The position numbers were made by a program, and so were the translations under genes. The notes below the pieces were generated by a model. It was given only the letters and a program-made list of their open reading frames with translations. It was not told where the DNA came from and ran no database searches. From Halichoerus grypus (lineage: Eukaryota > Chordata > Mammalia > Carnivora > Phocidae), in the NCBI RefSeq assembly GCF_964656455.1, contig NC_135723.1:1054001-1118000 (forward strand): a stretch of 64,000 bases of DNA, in the 5' to 3' direction. Each line of letters opens with the position of its first letter. The stretch's first letter is position 1. Shown here one piece after another: positions 46,676-57,741 of the stretch.

Positions 46676-49600
46676 GTGCGTGCGTGTGCGTGTGCGTGTG
46701 TGTCCCGTCCTGCCCATCCCCCGGGTCCAGGTGTGTGTGCGTATGTGACCCGTCCTGCCCATCCCCCGGGTCCAGGTGCGTGTGCGTGTGCGTATGTGTC
46801 CCGTACCTGCCCATCCCCCGGGTCCAGGTGCGCGTGCGTATGTGTCCCGTACCTGCCCATCCCCCGGGTCCAGGTGCGCGTGCGTATGTGTCCCGTACCT
46901 GCCCATCCCCCGGGTCCAGGTGCGTGCGTGTGCGTATGTGTCCCGTCCTGCCCATCCCCCGGGTCCAGGTGCGTGTGCGTATGTGTCCCGTACCTGCGCA
47001 TCCCCCGGGTCCAGGTGCGTGTGCGTATGTGTCCCGTACCTGCGCATCCCCCGGGTCCAGGTGCGTGTGCGTGTGCGTATGCGTATGTGTCCCGTCCTGC
47101 CCATCCCCCGGGTCCAGGTGCGTGTGCGTATGTGTCCTGTACCTGCCCATCCCCCGGGTCCAGGTGCGCGTGCGTATGTGTCCCGTACCTGCGCATCCCC
47201 CGGGTCCAGGTGCGTGTGTGCGTATGTGTCCCGTACCTGCCCATCCCCCGGGTCCAGGTGCGCGTGCGTATGTGTCCCGTACCTGCGCATCCCCCGGGTC
47301 CAGGTGCGTGTGCGTGTGCGTATGTGTCCCGTCCTGCGCATCCCCCGGGTCCAGGTGCATGTGCGTGTGTGTCCCGTACCTGCGCATCCCCCGGGTCCAG
47401 GTGCGTGTGCGTGTGCGTATGTGTCCCGTCCTGCCCATCCCCCGGGTCCAGGTGCGTGTGCGTATGTGTCCCGTACCTGCGCATCCCCCGGGTCCAGGTG
47501 CGTGTGCGTATGTGTCCTGTACCTGCACATCCCCCGGGTCCAGGTGCGCGTGCGTATGTGTCCCGTACCTGCCCATCCCCCGGGTCCAGGTGCGCGTGCG
47601 TATGTGTCCCGTACCTGCGCATCCCCCGGGTCCAGGTGCGTGTGCGTATGTGTCCCGTACCTGCGCATCCCCCGGGTCCAGGTGCGTGTGCGTGTGCGTA
47701 TGTGTCCCGTACCTGCACATCCCCCGGGTCCAGGTGCGTGTGCGTGTGCGTATGTGTCCTGTACCTGCGCATCCCCCGGGTCCAGGTGCGCGTGCGTATG
47801 TGTCCCGTACCTGCGCATCCCCCGGGTCCAGGTGCGCGTGCGTATGTGTCCCGTACCTGCCCATCCCCCGGGTCCAGGTGCGTGTGCGTGTGCGTATGTG
47901 TCCCGTACCTGCCCATCCCCCGGGTCCAGGTGCGTGTGCGTGTGTGTATGTGTCCCGTCCTGCCCATCCCCCGGGTCCAGGTGCGCGTGCGTATGTGTCC
48001 CGTACCTGCGCATCCCCCGGGTCCAGGTGCGTGTGCGTGTGCGTATGTGTCCCGTACCTGCCCATCCCCCGGGTCCAGGTGCGTGTGCGTGTGCGTATGT
48101 GTCCCGTACCTGCGCATCCCCCGGGTCCAGGTGCGTGTGCGTATGTGTCCCGTACCTGCCCATCCCCCGGGTCCAGGTGCGTGTGCGTGTGCGTATGTGT
48201 CCCGTACCTGCCCATCCCCCGGGTCCAGGTGCGTGTGCGTGTGCGTATGTGTCCCGTACCTGCGCATCCCCCGGGTCCAGGTGCGTGTGTGTATGTGTCC
48301 CGTACCCGCGCATCCCCCGGGTCCAGGTGCGTGTGCGTATGTGTCCCGTACCTGCGCATCCCCCGGGTCCAGGTGCGCGTGCGTATGTGTCCCGTACCTG
48401 CCCATCCCCCGGGTCCAGGTGCGTGTGCGTGTGCGTATGTGTCCCGTACCTGCGCATCCCCCGGGTCCAGGTGCGTGTGCGTGTGCGTATGTGTCCTGTA
48501 CCTGCCCATCCCCCGGGTCCAGGTGCGTGTGCGTGTGCGTATGTGTCCCGTACCTGCGCATCCCCCGGGTCCAGGTGTGCGTGCGTATGTGTCCCGTACC
48601 TGCCCATCCCCCGGGTCCAGGTGCATGTGCGTGTGTGTCCCGTACCTGCGCATCCCCCGGGTCCAGGTGCGTGTGCGCGTGTGCGTATGTGTCCCGTACC
48701 TGCGCATCCCCCGGGTCCAGGTGCGTGTGCGTGTGCGTATGTGTCCCGTACCTGCCCATCCCCCGGGTCCAGGTGCGTGTGCGTGTGCGTATGTGTCCCG
48801 TACCTGCCCATCCCCCGGGTCCAGGTGCATGTGCGTGTGTGTCCCGTACCTGCGCATCCCCCGGGTCCAGGTGCGTGTGCGTGTGCGTATGTGTCCCGTA
48901 CCTGCGCATCCCCCGGGTCCAGGTGTGTGTGCGTATGTGTCCCGTACCTGCACATCCCCCGGGTCCAGGTGCGTGTGCGCGTGCGTATGTGTCCCGTACC
49001 TGCACATCACCCGGGTCCAGGTGCGTGTGCGTATGTGTCCCGTCCTGCCCATCCCCCGGGTCCAGGTGCGTGTGCGTATGTGTCCCGTACCTGCGCATCC
49101 CCCGGGTCCAGGTGCGTGTGCGTATGTGTCCCGTACCTGCGCATCCCCCGGGTCCAGGTGCGTGTGCGTGTGTGTATGTGTCCCGTCCTGCCCATCCCCC
49201 GGGTCCAGGTGCGCGTGCGTATGTGTCCCGTACCTGCGCATCCCCCGGGTCCAGGTGCGCGTGCGTATGTGTCCCGTACCTGCCCATCCCCCGGGTCCAG
49301 GTGCGTGTGCGTGTGCGTATGTGTCCCGTACCTGCCCATCCCCCGGGTCCAGGTGCGTGTGCGTGTGTGTATGTGTCCCGTCCTGCCCATCCCCCGGGTC
49401 CAGGTGCGCGTGCGTATGTGTCCCGTACCTGCGCATCCCCCGGGTCCAGGTGCGTGTGCTTGTGCGTATGTGTCCCGTACCTGCCCATCCCCCGGGTCCA
49501 GGTGCGTGTGCGTGTGCGTATGTGTCCCATACCTGCGCATCCCCCGGGTCCAGGTGCGTGTGCGTATGTGTCCCGTACCTGCCCATCCCCCGGGTCCAGG

Positions 49601-50674
49601 TGCGTGTGCGTGTGCATATGTGTCCCGTACCTGCCCATCCCCCGGGTCCAGGTGCGTGTGCGTGTGCGTATGTGTCCCGTACCTGCGCATCCCCCGGGTC
49701 CAGGTGCGTGTGTGTATGTGTCCCGTACCCGCGCATCCCCCGGGTCCAGGTGCGTGTGCGTATGTGTCCCGTACCTGCGCATCCCCCGGGTCCAGGTGCG
49801 CGTGCGTATGTGTCCCGTACCTGCCCATCCCCCGGGTCCAGGTGCGTGTGCGTGTGCGTATGTGTCCCGTACCTGCGCATCCCCCGGGTCCAGGTGCGTG
49901 TGCGTGTGCGTATGTGTCCTGTACCTGCCCATCCCCCGGGTCCAGGTGCGTGTGCGTGTGCGTATGTGTCCCGTACCTGCGCATCCCCCGGGTCCAGGTG
50001 CGCGTGCGTATGTGTCCCGTACCTGCCCATCCCCCGGGTCCAGGTGCGTGTGCGTATGTGTCCCGTACCTGCGCATCCCCCGGGTCCAGGTGCGTGTGCG
50101 TATGTGTCCCGTACCTGCGCATCCCCCGGGTCCAGGTGCGCGTGCGTATGTGTCCCGTACCTGCCCATCCCCCGGGTCCAGGTGCGTGTGCGTATGTGTC
50201 CCGTACCTGCGCATCCCCCGGGTCCAGGTGCGTGTGCGTATGTGTCCCGTACCTGCCCATCCCCCGGGTCCAGGTGTGTGTGCGTATGTGTCCCGTACCT
50301 GCCCATCCCCCGGGTCCAGGTGCGTGTGCGTATGTGTCCCGTACCTGCCCATCCCCCGGGTCCAGGTGCGTGTGCGTGCGTACGTGTCCCGTACCTGTGT
50401 ATCCCCCGGGTCCAGGTGCGTGTGTGTATGTGTCCCGTACCTGCCCATCCCCCGGGTCCAGGTGCGTGTGCGTATGTGTCCCGTACCTGCGCATCCCCCG
50501 GGTCCAGGTGCGTGTGCGTGCGTACGTGTCCCGTACCTGTGTATCCCCCGGGTCCAGGTGCGTGCGTGTGTCTTACACATTGTTTGGTACGGATCATGTG
50601 CATCTTGCATTGTGTGTCACCTGGACAGGTATGTGTGTATGCCTGTGTCCTGTCCCTGTGCATCACCTGGACAG
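46676..50674 (+). repeat. Exon-derived minisatellite (46/52-bp units, about 80 copies)
   Basis: Each unit contains a copy of the M8 exon end ('tacctgcacatcacccgggt' in the exon, 'tacctgcgcatcccccgggt' in units) followed by CCAG and the donor-like GTGCGTGTGCG. Common unit lengths are 46 bp and 52 bp (one versus two extra gtgcgt blocks); some units lack one base ('cgtcctgccc' for 'cgtacctgccc') and are 45 bp. The first copies end at 46,730, 46,775, 46,827 and 46,873. Copy number is an estimate (about 3,900 bp divided by about 49). Regular array ends near 50,560; two diverged copies at about 50,609-50,674 lie beyond it. No stop codon occurs in any + frame across the regular part. Confidence 0.96.
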
Positions 50675-53600
50675 GTACGCGTATGGCCTCCGCCTGCCCT
50701 CTCGACAGGACAGGTGGGGCGGTGGAGACCCTCGCCCTCTGGAAGAGCAGGAGCTCATAAAGCCCTGTCGTGTGCTGGGTCCTGCTCGGAGTTCTGGGGG
50801 CACACGGGGACACAGGGCAGGCAGTCTGTAGTGATGGAGTGGGGCCCACACAGTGTGTCGCCTTCTCCTGAGCAGAGTCCCTCAGGGCAGGGGACCAGCG
50901 GTCTGTGGTGCACTCACGTGGTGGACAGGGCACCTGCACTGTGGAGGGTTCTCCATTGGCTTTGCTGTTGTGACCTTTGGGGTGGGGGGTGTGGGATGGC
51001 ACCGGGCAGCTGTGCTCCTGGGAGAGCCCTCGGTCCCAGCCCTGTGTGGCCTCCGTCCATGTCTCCACACACCCCACTTCCCCGTGTCACTCCACCGCCA
51101 TGTCCAGCAGACCTGGTGTTGTCTTTGTATAATTGTTGGAAACCCCAACTTTTTTAAAAACTAAATTTGGTTTTATTCACTTAACTTCTTTGTTATTCAT
51201 AGGTAATTTCTTGTTTTTTTTTTTAATTGAAAAAATGCTATTTATTTAAACCATACTTCCAGTTTTTGGATCTTCATAGAGTCACACTTGACTGGAAACT
51301 GCCATTTTCCTCTTTGAGTAAGATGGTGTATTCACATAATTTTCGGTGAGCACGTGCCAGGGGGAGCCGGCTTCTAGAGCCTGCCACAGCCCGCTGGGGA
51401 GCTGGGAGCCGGGAGCTGCGGTGGACACGCTCCTCCTGGCACAGGTGGTCTCAGCCCGAACCCTGTGGAGTTCAGTCTCACGCGCCTGGCGGTGTCCCCG
51501 AGCAAGCTCTGAGCGTCCACCCCGGGGTGTGGCCCGGAGACCGTGGGCACAGGTGGTGGCATCAGGCTGGGGAGGGGGTGGTGGCCGGCAGGTGGGGCCG
51601 GGCCATCGGCGGAGGCCCACATCTGCCATGGAGGACAGGTACGGGTGGGCACGGCTGTGCACGCAGGTGAGCCCAGGTCTGCGGTGGCGAGGCCTCCGTG
51701 GGAAAGCGTGAGTCAGCTGGGCAGGTGCTTTCTGCTGGGACAGGGCAGGCGGCCACAGCCAGGGCATCCGGGCAGCTGGGCCAGCTCCGTGGCTGCCCGG
51801 CACCTTCATCCCCCCGCTTGGCTCCTCCATTGCTAGGGGCTGCTGGCCCTGGGGCCTCCGAGTCCCCGTCTGTGACATGGGGTGGGAATTGAGCTGATAA
51901 GCATCAGTAGCGGGAGCCTGGCACACGAGGCGAGATGCTAGAGAACAAAGGGACGGGGTCAATGGGGCCAAGAGGGGGCCAGGAGGCCGGGATGGGGAGG
52001 AGGGGCCCGCAGTGCTGTGGGCCGGCAAGAGAGTGGGCTTGAGGGTGCGGGGTGAGAGCTAGGAGGGGGCTGAGCAGGACCAGCCGGCCGTGAGGGGCGG
52101 TGAGGCCAGGCTGGCCGGGCTGGGCAGGAAGGGACTGTCAGGCAACCTCTTCAGGGTCAGGTACGCTTTGCTGTTGGGGGCTCCCCGCCCCAGGGCTAGC
52201 TGGGGGCTGGGGAACCCGTGCTGTGAGCAAAAGGGACAGACGCAAGAGGAGGACAGCCTCGCCCAGCACTAGCTGTAATCGGGGCTCCGGCAGGTGGTTT
52301 CAGCTCTGTCCGTGCCGTGACAGCCCAGAGATTCTCACCCCCATGCTTGCTCCGACTTGCACAAGCCCTGCCCCTGGCGGACACGTCATCCTGGGCCTTA
52401 ACCCCCAGGCGCCGGGAAAGCAGGCTGCGTCGAGCTGAGTGGCGGAGGCCACGGCTGCCACACCTGCCTCAGTCTTGCAAACCCTCGGCTGCGAGGCTCA
52501 GGCTCGGGTCACCTGGCAGAGCGTGCCCAGGTTGGTGCACACGGACGTGGCCTCCTCCCGGTGTGTCCTGGGCATGGCCCACTCCACGGAGAGGCAGACG
52601 TCCCGTGGTGCTCTGTGGCATCGCCCACTGGGGCCTTGGGGATGTTCTGCATCTGTCATGCTTGCAGGTGCTCATGTGGCCGTGGCTGGACTTAGCGTGG
52701 ATGCCTTTTGTGTGGACGGTGTGCCTGGAGGATGTGCAACCCCCGACAATCCGCTGGGCCACGTTTGATAACTGTGTTTCATGCTCTGGGGTGGTTCACC
52801 TGGGTTCAGGGCAGATCCGCTGTTTTTTCCCGGATTACAACAATTTTCCATGCTCGTTTTTGCTCCGTGGATATATAAACAAATTAACTGCCAGGATAAG
52901 TAGGCCACGGACCTTAAAGCTAAGACAGGCCCCTTGGCGTCCACGTGTGGCCCACAGCACGCAGGCTCCGCCCCACGTCAGTCTTCGTGGCCAGCATTGT
53001 TCACTTTTCAGAAAAGCGTTTCAACCCTTTGCATTTGAGCAAATACGTTTCTAGGATCAGGTATTCGCGTGGAGGGAAGGTCTCAGCAGCCCGTGGCTGG
53101 CAGTCAGGGCTCCCGCCTGGGGTGTGGGCGTGGTGGCCTTAAGGAACGTGAATTTGCAGGTCACAGAAGAGCCAGCTCCCGTATTGGTCTTGGATGCCAA
53201 AGGGAACTGATTGTCTCGCCTGTTCAGAAACAGCCGTGGGGTGGGGTGGGATGACCCAGGGCTCGTGCTCTCCAGTGACTCCGACCGGCAGCCGAGACCG
53301 GAGACCTGTTCTCTGCGCCCTCTCCTGCCTGTTCGGGCCTGCCTGAGCCCAAGCTGGCCTTCCTCGTGGGGTCCCAGACAGCCAGCTCTACCTCCGTTCG
53401 CCACTCCCTGAGCGGGGAAGGGACCTCTTTGGCTTCTCCCTCCAAGAACCCACAAGCTTCCCTCCCAGCGCCCTGGTTTCTGCCAGTCAGAGCCCCCCAG
53501 GGAAGCAGCACGAAGACCGTACGTCCGACCGCCCCATGTAGAAGGGATTCCTTCCCGGGGTTTGGTCTTCCTCTGCCAGATGGGTTTCCGTCCCTGGGGG

Positions 53601-54264
53601 AGTCTGGAATCTGCAGGGCAGGAGAGCAGAGGAGACGAATATGAAGCAGGGGCGGGGCAGGCATGGCTTATGAATCCCGAGCTCGGACTCCCACCCCCAC
53701 CGCCTGGTCTCGGGCGCTCCCCACTTCCAGCATCCGTCCCCTCTTCCTGTTGCTGCCCGACAGCCTCAGGGGTCCGAGGGCGGGCACGGCCAGCTGGCTC
53801 CCCGCTTTGGGCAGCGCGTGGCCAAAGGGAAGGTGCCCGCAGGCTTTGTGGGGCTCCTTCAGGCTGACCGTTGGTGAGATCCGGCTTGGGCGGTGGGGGG
53901 ACTGTCACCCCAGCTCCCGGTGGCTCCTCTCCAGTCTCCCCAGGCCAGCACCAGCGTGTGGAGTCCCTCCCGTGCCCCCAGCCCGCCTGTTCCCCCTTCT
54001 GCCACCTGCTGGCTTTAAGACCTGGTGTGGTTGACCCGGGTCCACCCGCTTGTCCTTGGTGAGTAACAGAGTCCGCCCACTGCTGAGGCCGATCACGGCT
54101 GCAACCCTCCGCCGTGGGCTGCCACGTGGTCGAGGGACCGTGCTCCTCACGGGCCCAGGCAGTGAGGGAGAGACCGTGGGGACCATTTTGTGCCCATCTC
54201 AAGCGTACCAGATGCACACCAACCTCACTGGTTTTTATCTCTGTCTTTATAAACAACAGTAAGA

Positions 54265-54420
54265 GAGTTTTGATGTATTTTTTAAGTTAGTTTTAATTCA
54301 GTTAATTAACATATAGTGTATTATTAGTTTCAGAGGTAGAGTTCAGTGAACCATCAGTTGCACATGACACCCAGTGCTCGTTACATCACGTGCCGAGCGT
54401 CTTGATATTATAACGATCAT
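54265..54420 (-). mobile_element. L1 3'-UTR fragment, antisense
   Basis: 'ttaattaacatatagtgtat', 'tattagtttcagaggtagag' and 'cacccagtgctcgttacatc' match the reversed end of carnivore L1 elements. About 150 bp, no tail seen. Confidence 0.7.
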
Positions 54421-57400
54421 TTTTAAGGGCCATGGGACGATCTGTGGGAGCACTGCGCTGTTTCCATTGGCGCGGTGTTCTCCACGGTCCCGTGGTGCGC
54501 CGCGAGGCCAGGACCGTGCCACGGGGGCCAGGAGGATGTGACCCCGGCTCTGCGAGAGCGGGCACTTAGCCCGCACCATAACTGAGTCTTCAGAAGGGCG
54601 TTTCTCCGTCCGTGAGCCGTGTGCTTTGGGGGGGGTCGTGGTAAGACCAGGGGGGTCCAGCAGCATGCACCTGCTGTGTCCCCCAGTGAGAGTGGAGGGA
54701 GGCTAGAGAGTCTGGTGCGGCTGGGCCGCGGGGTGAGGCCGGTGGTGTGAGCGGCCAGCAGGGGGGCCGCATGGCTTTGTGCCTGTCCCCTGGGCCCGGA
54801 TGGATGCTCCTTCCCGGAGTCCCTTCCCTGTGAGTCCCGTTAGGAGAAGGGTGCCGTGTCGGGGGCTCCCTGTTGGTCTCTGCTGGGATTGGGCGGCATT
54901 GGTGGCCGTGGTCATGTTGTCCTTGGTGAGTGGGTGTCCTTGCTGCTGAGCGTCACCTCTGTCCCTGCCCCCATGGCCACTTTGTCCATGAGTCCGTGGG
55001 CGGTGGCAGGGGCAGCTGGGGAGAGGGGCTGACAGGTGTCCCCAGAACAGGCCTCCCCCCCGATTATTACACTCCCTGTCCGCCGAGGTCCCCCACTGGT
55101 AGCATTCACATGGGACACCGTGTTTTCCGCCCCCCCAGTCGTGTGCCCCAGCGGTGACTTCCTTGTCACTGTTGCAGTCACGCTCCTTGTGCGTCCCCAA
55201 CCGTCCAGCCGGACCACGGGCCAGCGCCCGCGAGTCAGGGAATGACAGCACATCTGGGCCCTTCCCCTTCCAAGCAGAACCCCCAGCAGGTGCACCGCCT
55301 GACGTTCTGCCCGTTGGCAGGATTTACCGTCACTGTCCTTCGGGGACAAGCCAGAGGGGGTCATCGCGGCTGCAGCTGCCCACTCTGGGTGGTGCCTTCA
55401 GGTCGTGTGGAACCTGCTGGAAGCTAGTGGAGTCTTCTCTTCCTCCATCAGCTGATCGTGAACGATCACAGGTGTAACAGGAGTGGGGACCGTGGTGTCT
55501 GGGCCTCTCCTTGGTGTAATGTGTGTGTGACCCCAGGGCCTGCCTGGGCCCGGTCACATATGTGCCTCTCCCACTCGATGACGGGGGCTTGCTGTCCATG
55601 CACACCCACCTTCCAGGCTTGGAGGGTCGCACAACACCCCGCTCAGGAGGTGGCTCAAGTCCCCTGGCACCTTGCTGGCCCGTGGCCGAGGCCCGGGAGC
55701 AGGACCAGAGTGTCTCCAGAGAATGACCGGGCTTTGCTCTGAACCCCATCCGGAGCCTGAGCTGTGGTTTACGTATCGGGGCAGCTGGTCGCTCCGCTCC
55801 AGGGGCTGCCCCCACCCGCGAGCTCACGAGTTAGTCTGTGTCTGCTGTGGTCTTGCCTCTGATGGGACTGGAAGCCCCCAGGGTGGGCCGAGGGGAGGGG
55901 AGATGCCTGTCTGGTGGGGTGAGCAGGAACCAGCGGGGTCCTGTGAGTGTGAGCTGGTGACGTCCCACGTCCCCATGCTCATGCAGCGGGGCTCCTGGCG
56001 CTGAGCACACAGCCGGCCAGGGTCGGCGGCCCTGAAGCAGGGCCCAGAGGGGTGACGAGGTCACGCGAAGCCGCAGCACCCCTTGATTCCTGCTGGCCCA
56101 CGTCACGGCTCCTGGCGTGCCCTCCTAGCCTGGCGGGGCAGTGCGCCAGGTCCTGTGGGGTCGGCTGGGGTCAGTGGCCCCAAAGCCTGGGTTTTAGGAA
56201 AAGATCAGATCCCTGGATGAGACTCCTGTGCTGTGGCAGGAGGGGGGAGGAGTCAGTGCCCGGGACTCAGTGGATTCCCACCCGTAAATAAAGCATCATG
56301 TGAGCAGTTAGCGTGCACTCTGTGTAGAGCTCAAAGGGAGGGACCGGGCCTGGAGGATCCATGTGGGCAGCTTGTATGGAACCTGCAGGAACCCGCCACC
56401 GTTTGGCCATTTGCCACACAAATGGGAATGGTGCGTTCATCCTGGCAGGCTGCCCGCGATTCTGTGCCCCTGAGCCTTGCCTAGCTGCCCTCCCCCCACA
56501 CCGCAGACCTGGCTCCAGGCCGCCTTCCACTTCGGCCCCTGTGCACCCCGGGCAGGGCTTGCTGGGCCTCGGCTGGCGGCCACCCACTCACCGCCTACCC
56601 GAGGGACCTCTGTGCTGTTTCTGCCTCTGCCAGGGCACCGGGGGCCAGGCTCTGGGCAGTGCCCCCACGGGGCTCCTGACGTCCACCGCCGGGAGGAGCC
56701 CCTCCAGTGTTTGCTGAGTGAATGCGTGAGCTGCGTGTGCCTTGTCGGCTGGGGGGCGAGAATCCCATGGCCACATCCTCAGCCTTGTCCCAGGGCTGGC
56801 ACGAGATTAGACGGGGAGGGAGGCGGCGGGCGCCAGGTCCGTGAGGCAGTCGGGCTGGTGCTGCCGCACATCTCTTCTCTCTGAGATCTCGGGGGCCCAG
56901 GGGTCTGCACAACGCAGCAGTGCTGGGGCTCGGGAATCCTGAACGGGACCCAGATCCGTCGCTGCAACTGCGTGAGCTCCATGGAATGAGGGAGGCTGGC
57001 TGGCGGGGCCGTGTTTGCTCGCCTGCAGACCGGGGACAGCGAGGGTCCTCACTTCCCGGGGGAGGACGGCGGGTAGTCCCGTGGTGGCCCGGGCGCCCTG
57101 GCTGCCTGGGGGTCTCGTCAGCATCCTGTGCAGAGTCCCTGCCGTCTTTACTTTAGCTTTTGTTTCCAATTTCACGAGCGTGACTCTAAAAAGAACTTGG
57201 CACTTTTATCCATGAAGTCAGTTGCGTGTTGAATATCACAAAATGTACTTAAATAGATTTACAGTAAAGTTTCTAATAACAAAAATGACGCAAAGCCTCT
57301 GTGAAGAAAATGACGAAACTTACTTGGAGCACATAAGAGAAAACACAAATAAACGTAAATCCTTGTTTCTGAGATAAGATGTCACATTCATGGATGGGGT

Positions 57401-57651
57401 TCGTTTTAGTGCCTCGGTCACAGCAGGGGTGCCTGGTGGCAGGTGTGGTTCTTTTTAATTTAAAGACCTTAGTTTTTGTTTCTTTTGATCTGGGCAGTTT
57501 GTTGACTTGGGAGGTGGAGCCTGAGCTCAGCAAGGAGTGCGTGTGGAAGGGGGCCGTGGGTGGGGGCCCAGCAGCCTCGTGCCCATTTCTGTGCACGCGA
57601 ACCCATCCTTAATAAATGCCCGTTTTTACAGTAACGTGTTGTACTGTTCAG

Positions 57652-57741
57652 TGTTTTCCAGGATGCCTGACGATCCAGATCCGCACCGTCTTGTGTATTT
57701 TCATAGTGGTCCTAATCTACTCTGTGGCCCAAGGATGTGTG
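57652..57741 (+). CDS. ADCY1: ADCY1 coding exon J (transmembrane helix M9), 90 nt
   Basis: Encodes 30 residues in phase 0: CFPGCLTIQIRTVLCIFIVV then LIYSVAQGCV. IQIRTVLCIFIVVLIYSV forms helix M9. Acceptor 'ttgtactgttcag'; donor GTGAGC at 57,742. A cryptic 'ttttccag' (57,654-57,661) within the exon would start a frame-shifted product, and another AG at 57,630-57,631 lies upstream; the start was chosen because it alone keeps the cyclase frame and the expected CFPG sequence. Confidence 0.95.

Larger units (their letters stand above)
46676..57651 (+). other. ADCY1: ADCY1 intron between exons I and J (11 kb)
   Basis: Donor GTGCGT, acceptor 'ttgtactgttcag'. The first 4 kb is the exon-derived minisatellite. 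50,690-54,260 and 54,430-57,650 are GC-rich unique-looking sequence with no gene recognised; an A/T-rich patch lies at 51,150-51,290 and an L1 scrap at 54.3 kb. An AATAAA at 57,610-57,616 lies close to the acceptor and is not taken as a poly(A) site. Confidence 0.9.

Noticed and set aside
46676..50560. Direct repeats resembling a CRISPR array
   Set aside because: Units are contiguous with no unique spacers and lie in a mammalian intron.
46435..51077. Very long open frames (800 to 1,500 codons) on both strands over 46.4-51.1 kb
   Set aside because: They arise because the tandem unit has no stop codon in nearly any frame. The peptides are only repeat translations (HTHTHLDPGD, CAYVSRTCPSPGSR), with no domain, and the + strand frame merely continues the M8 exon. 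Not called as genes.
57610..57616. AATAAA as a poly(A) signal
   Set aside because: It is 36 bp before the exon J acceptor, has no downstream GT-rich element at the right distance that is distinctive, and the gene continues downstream.
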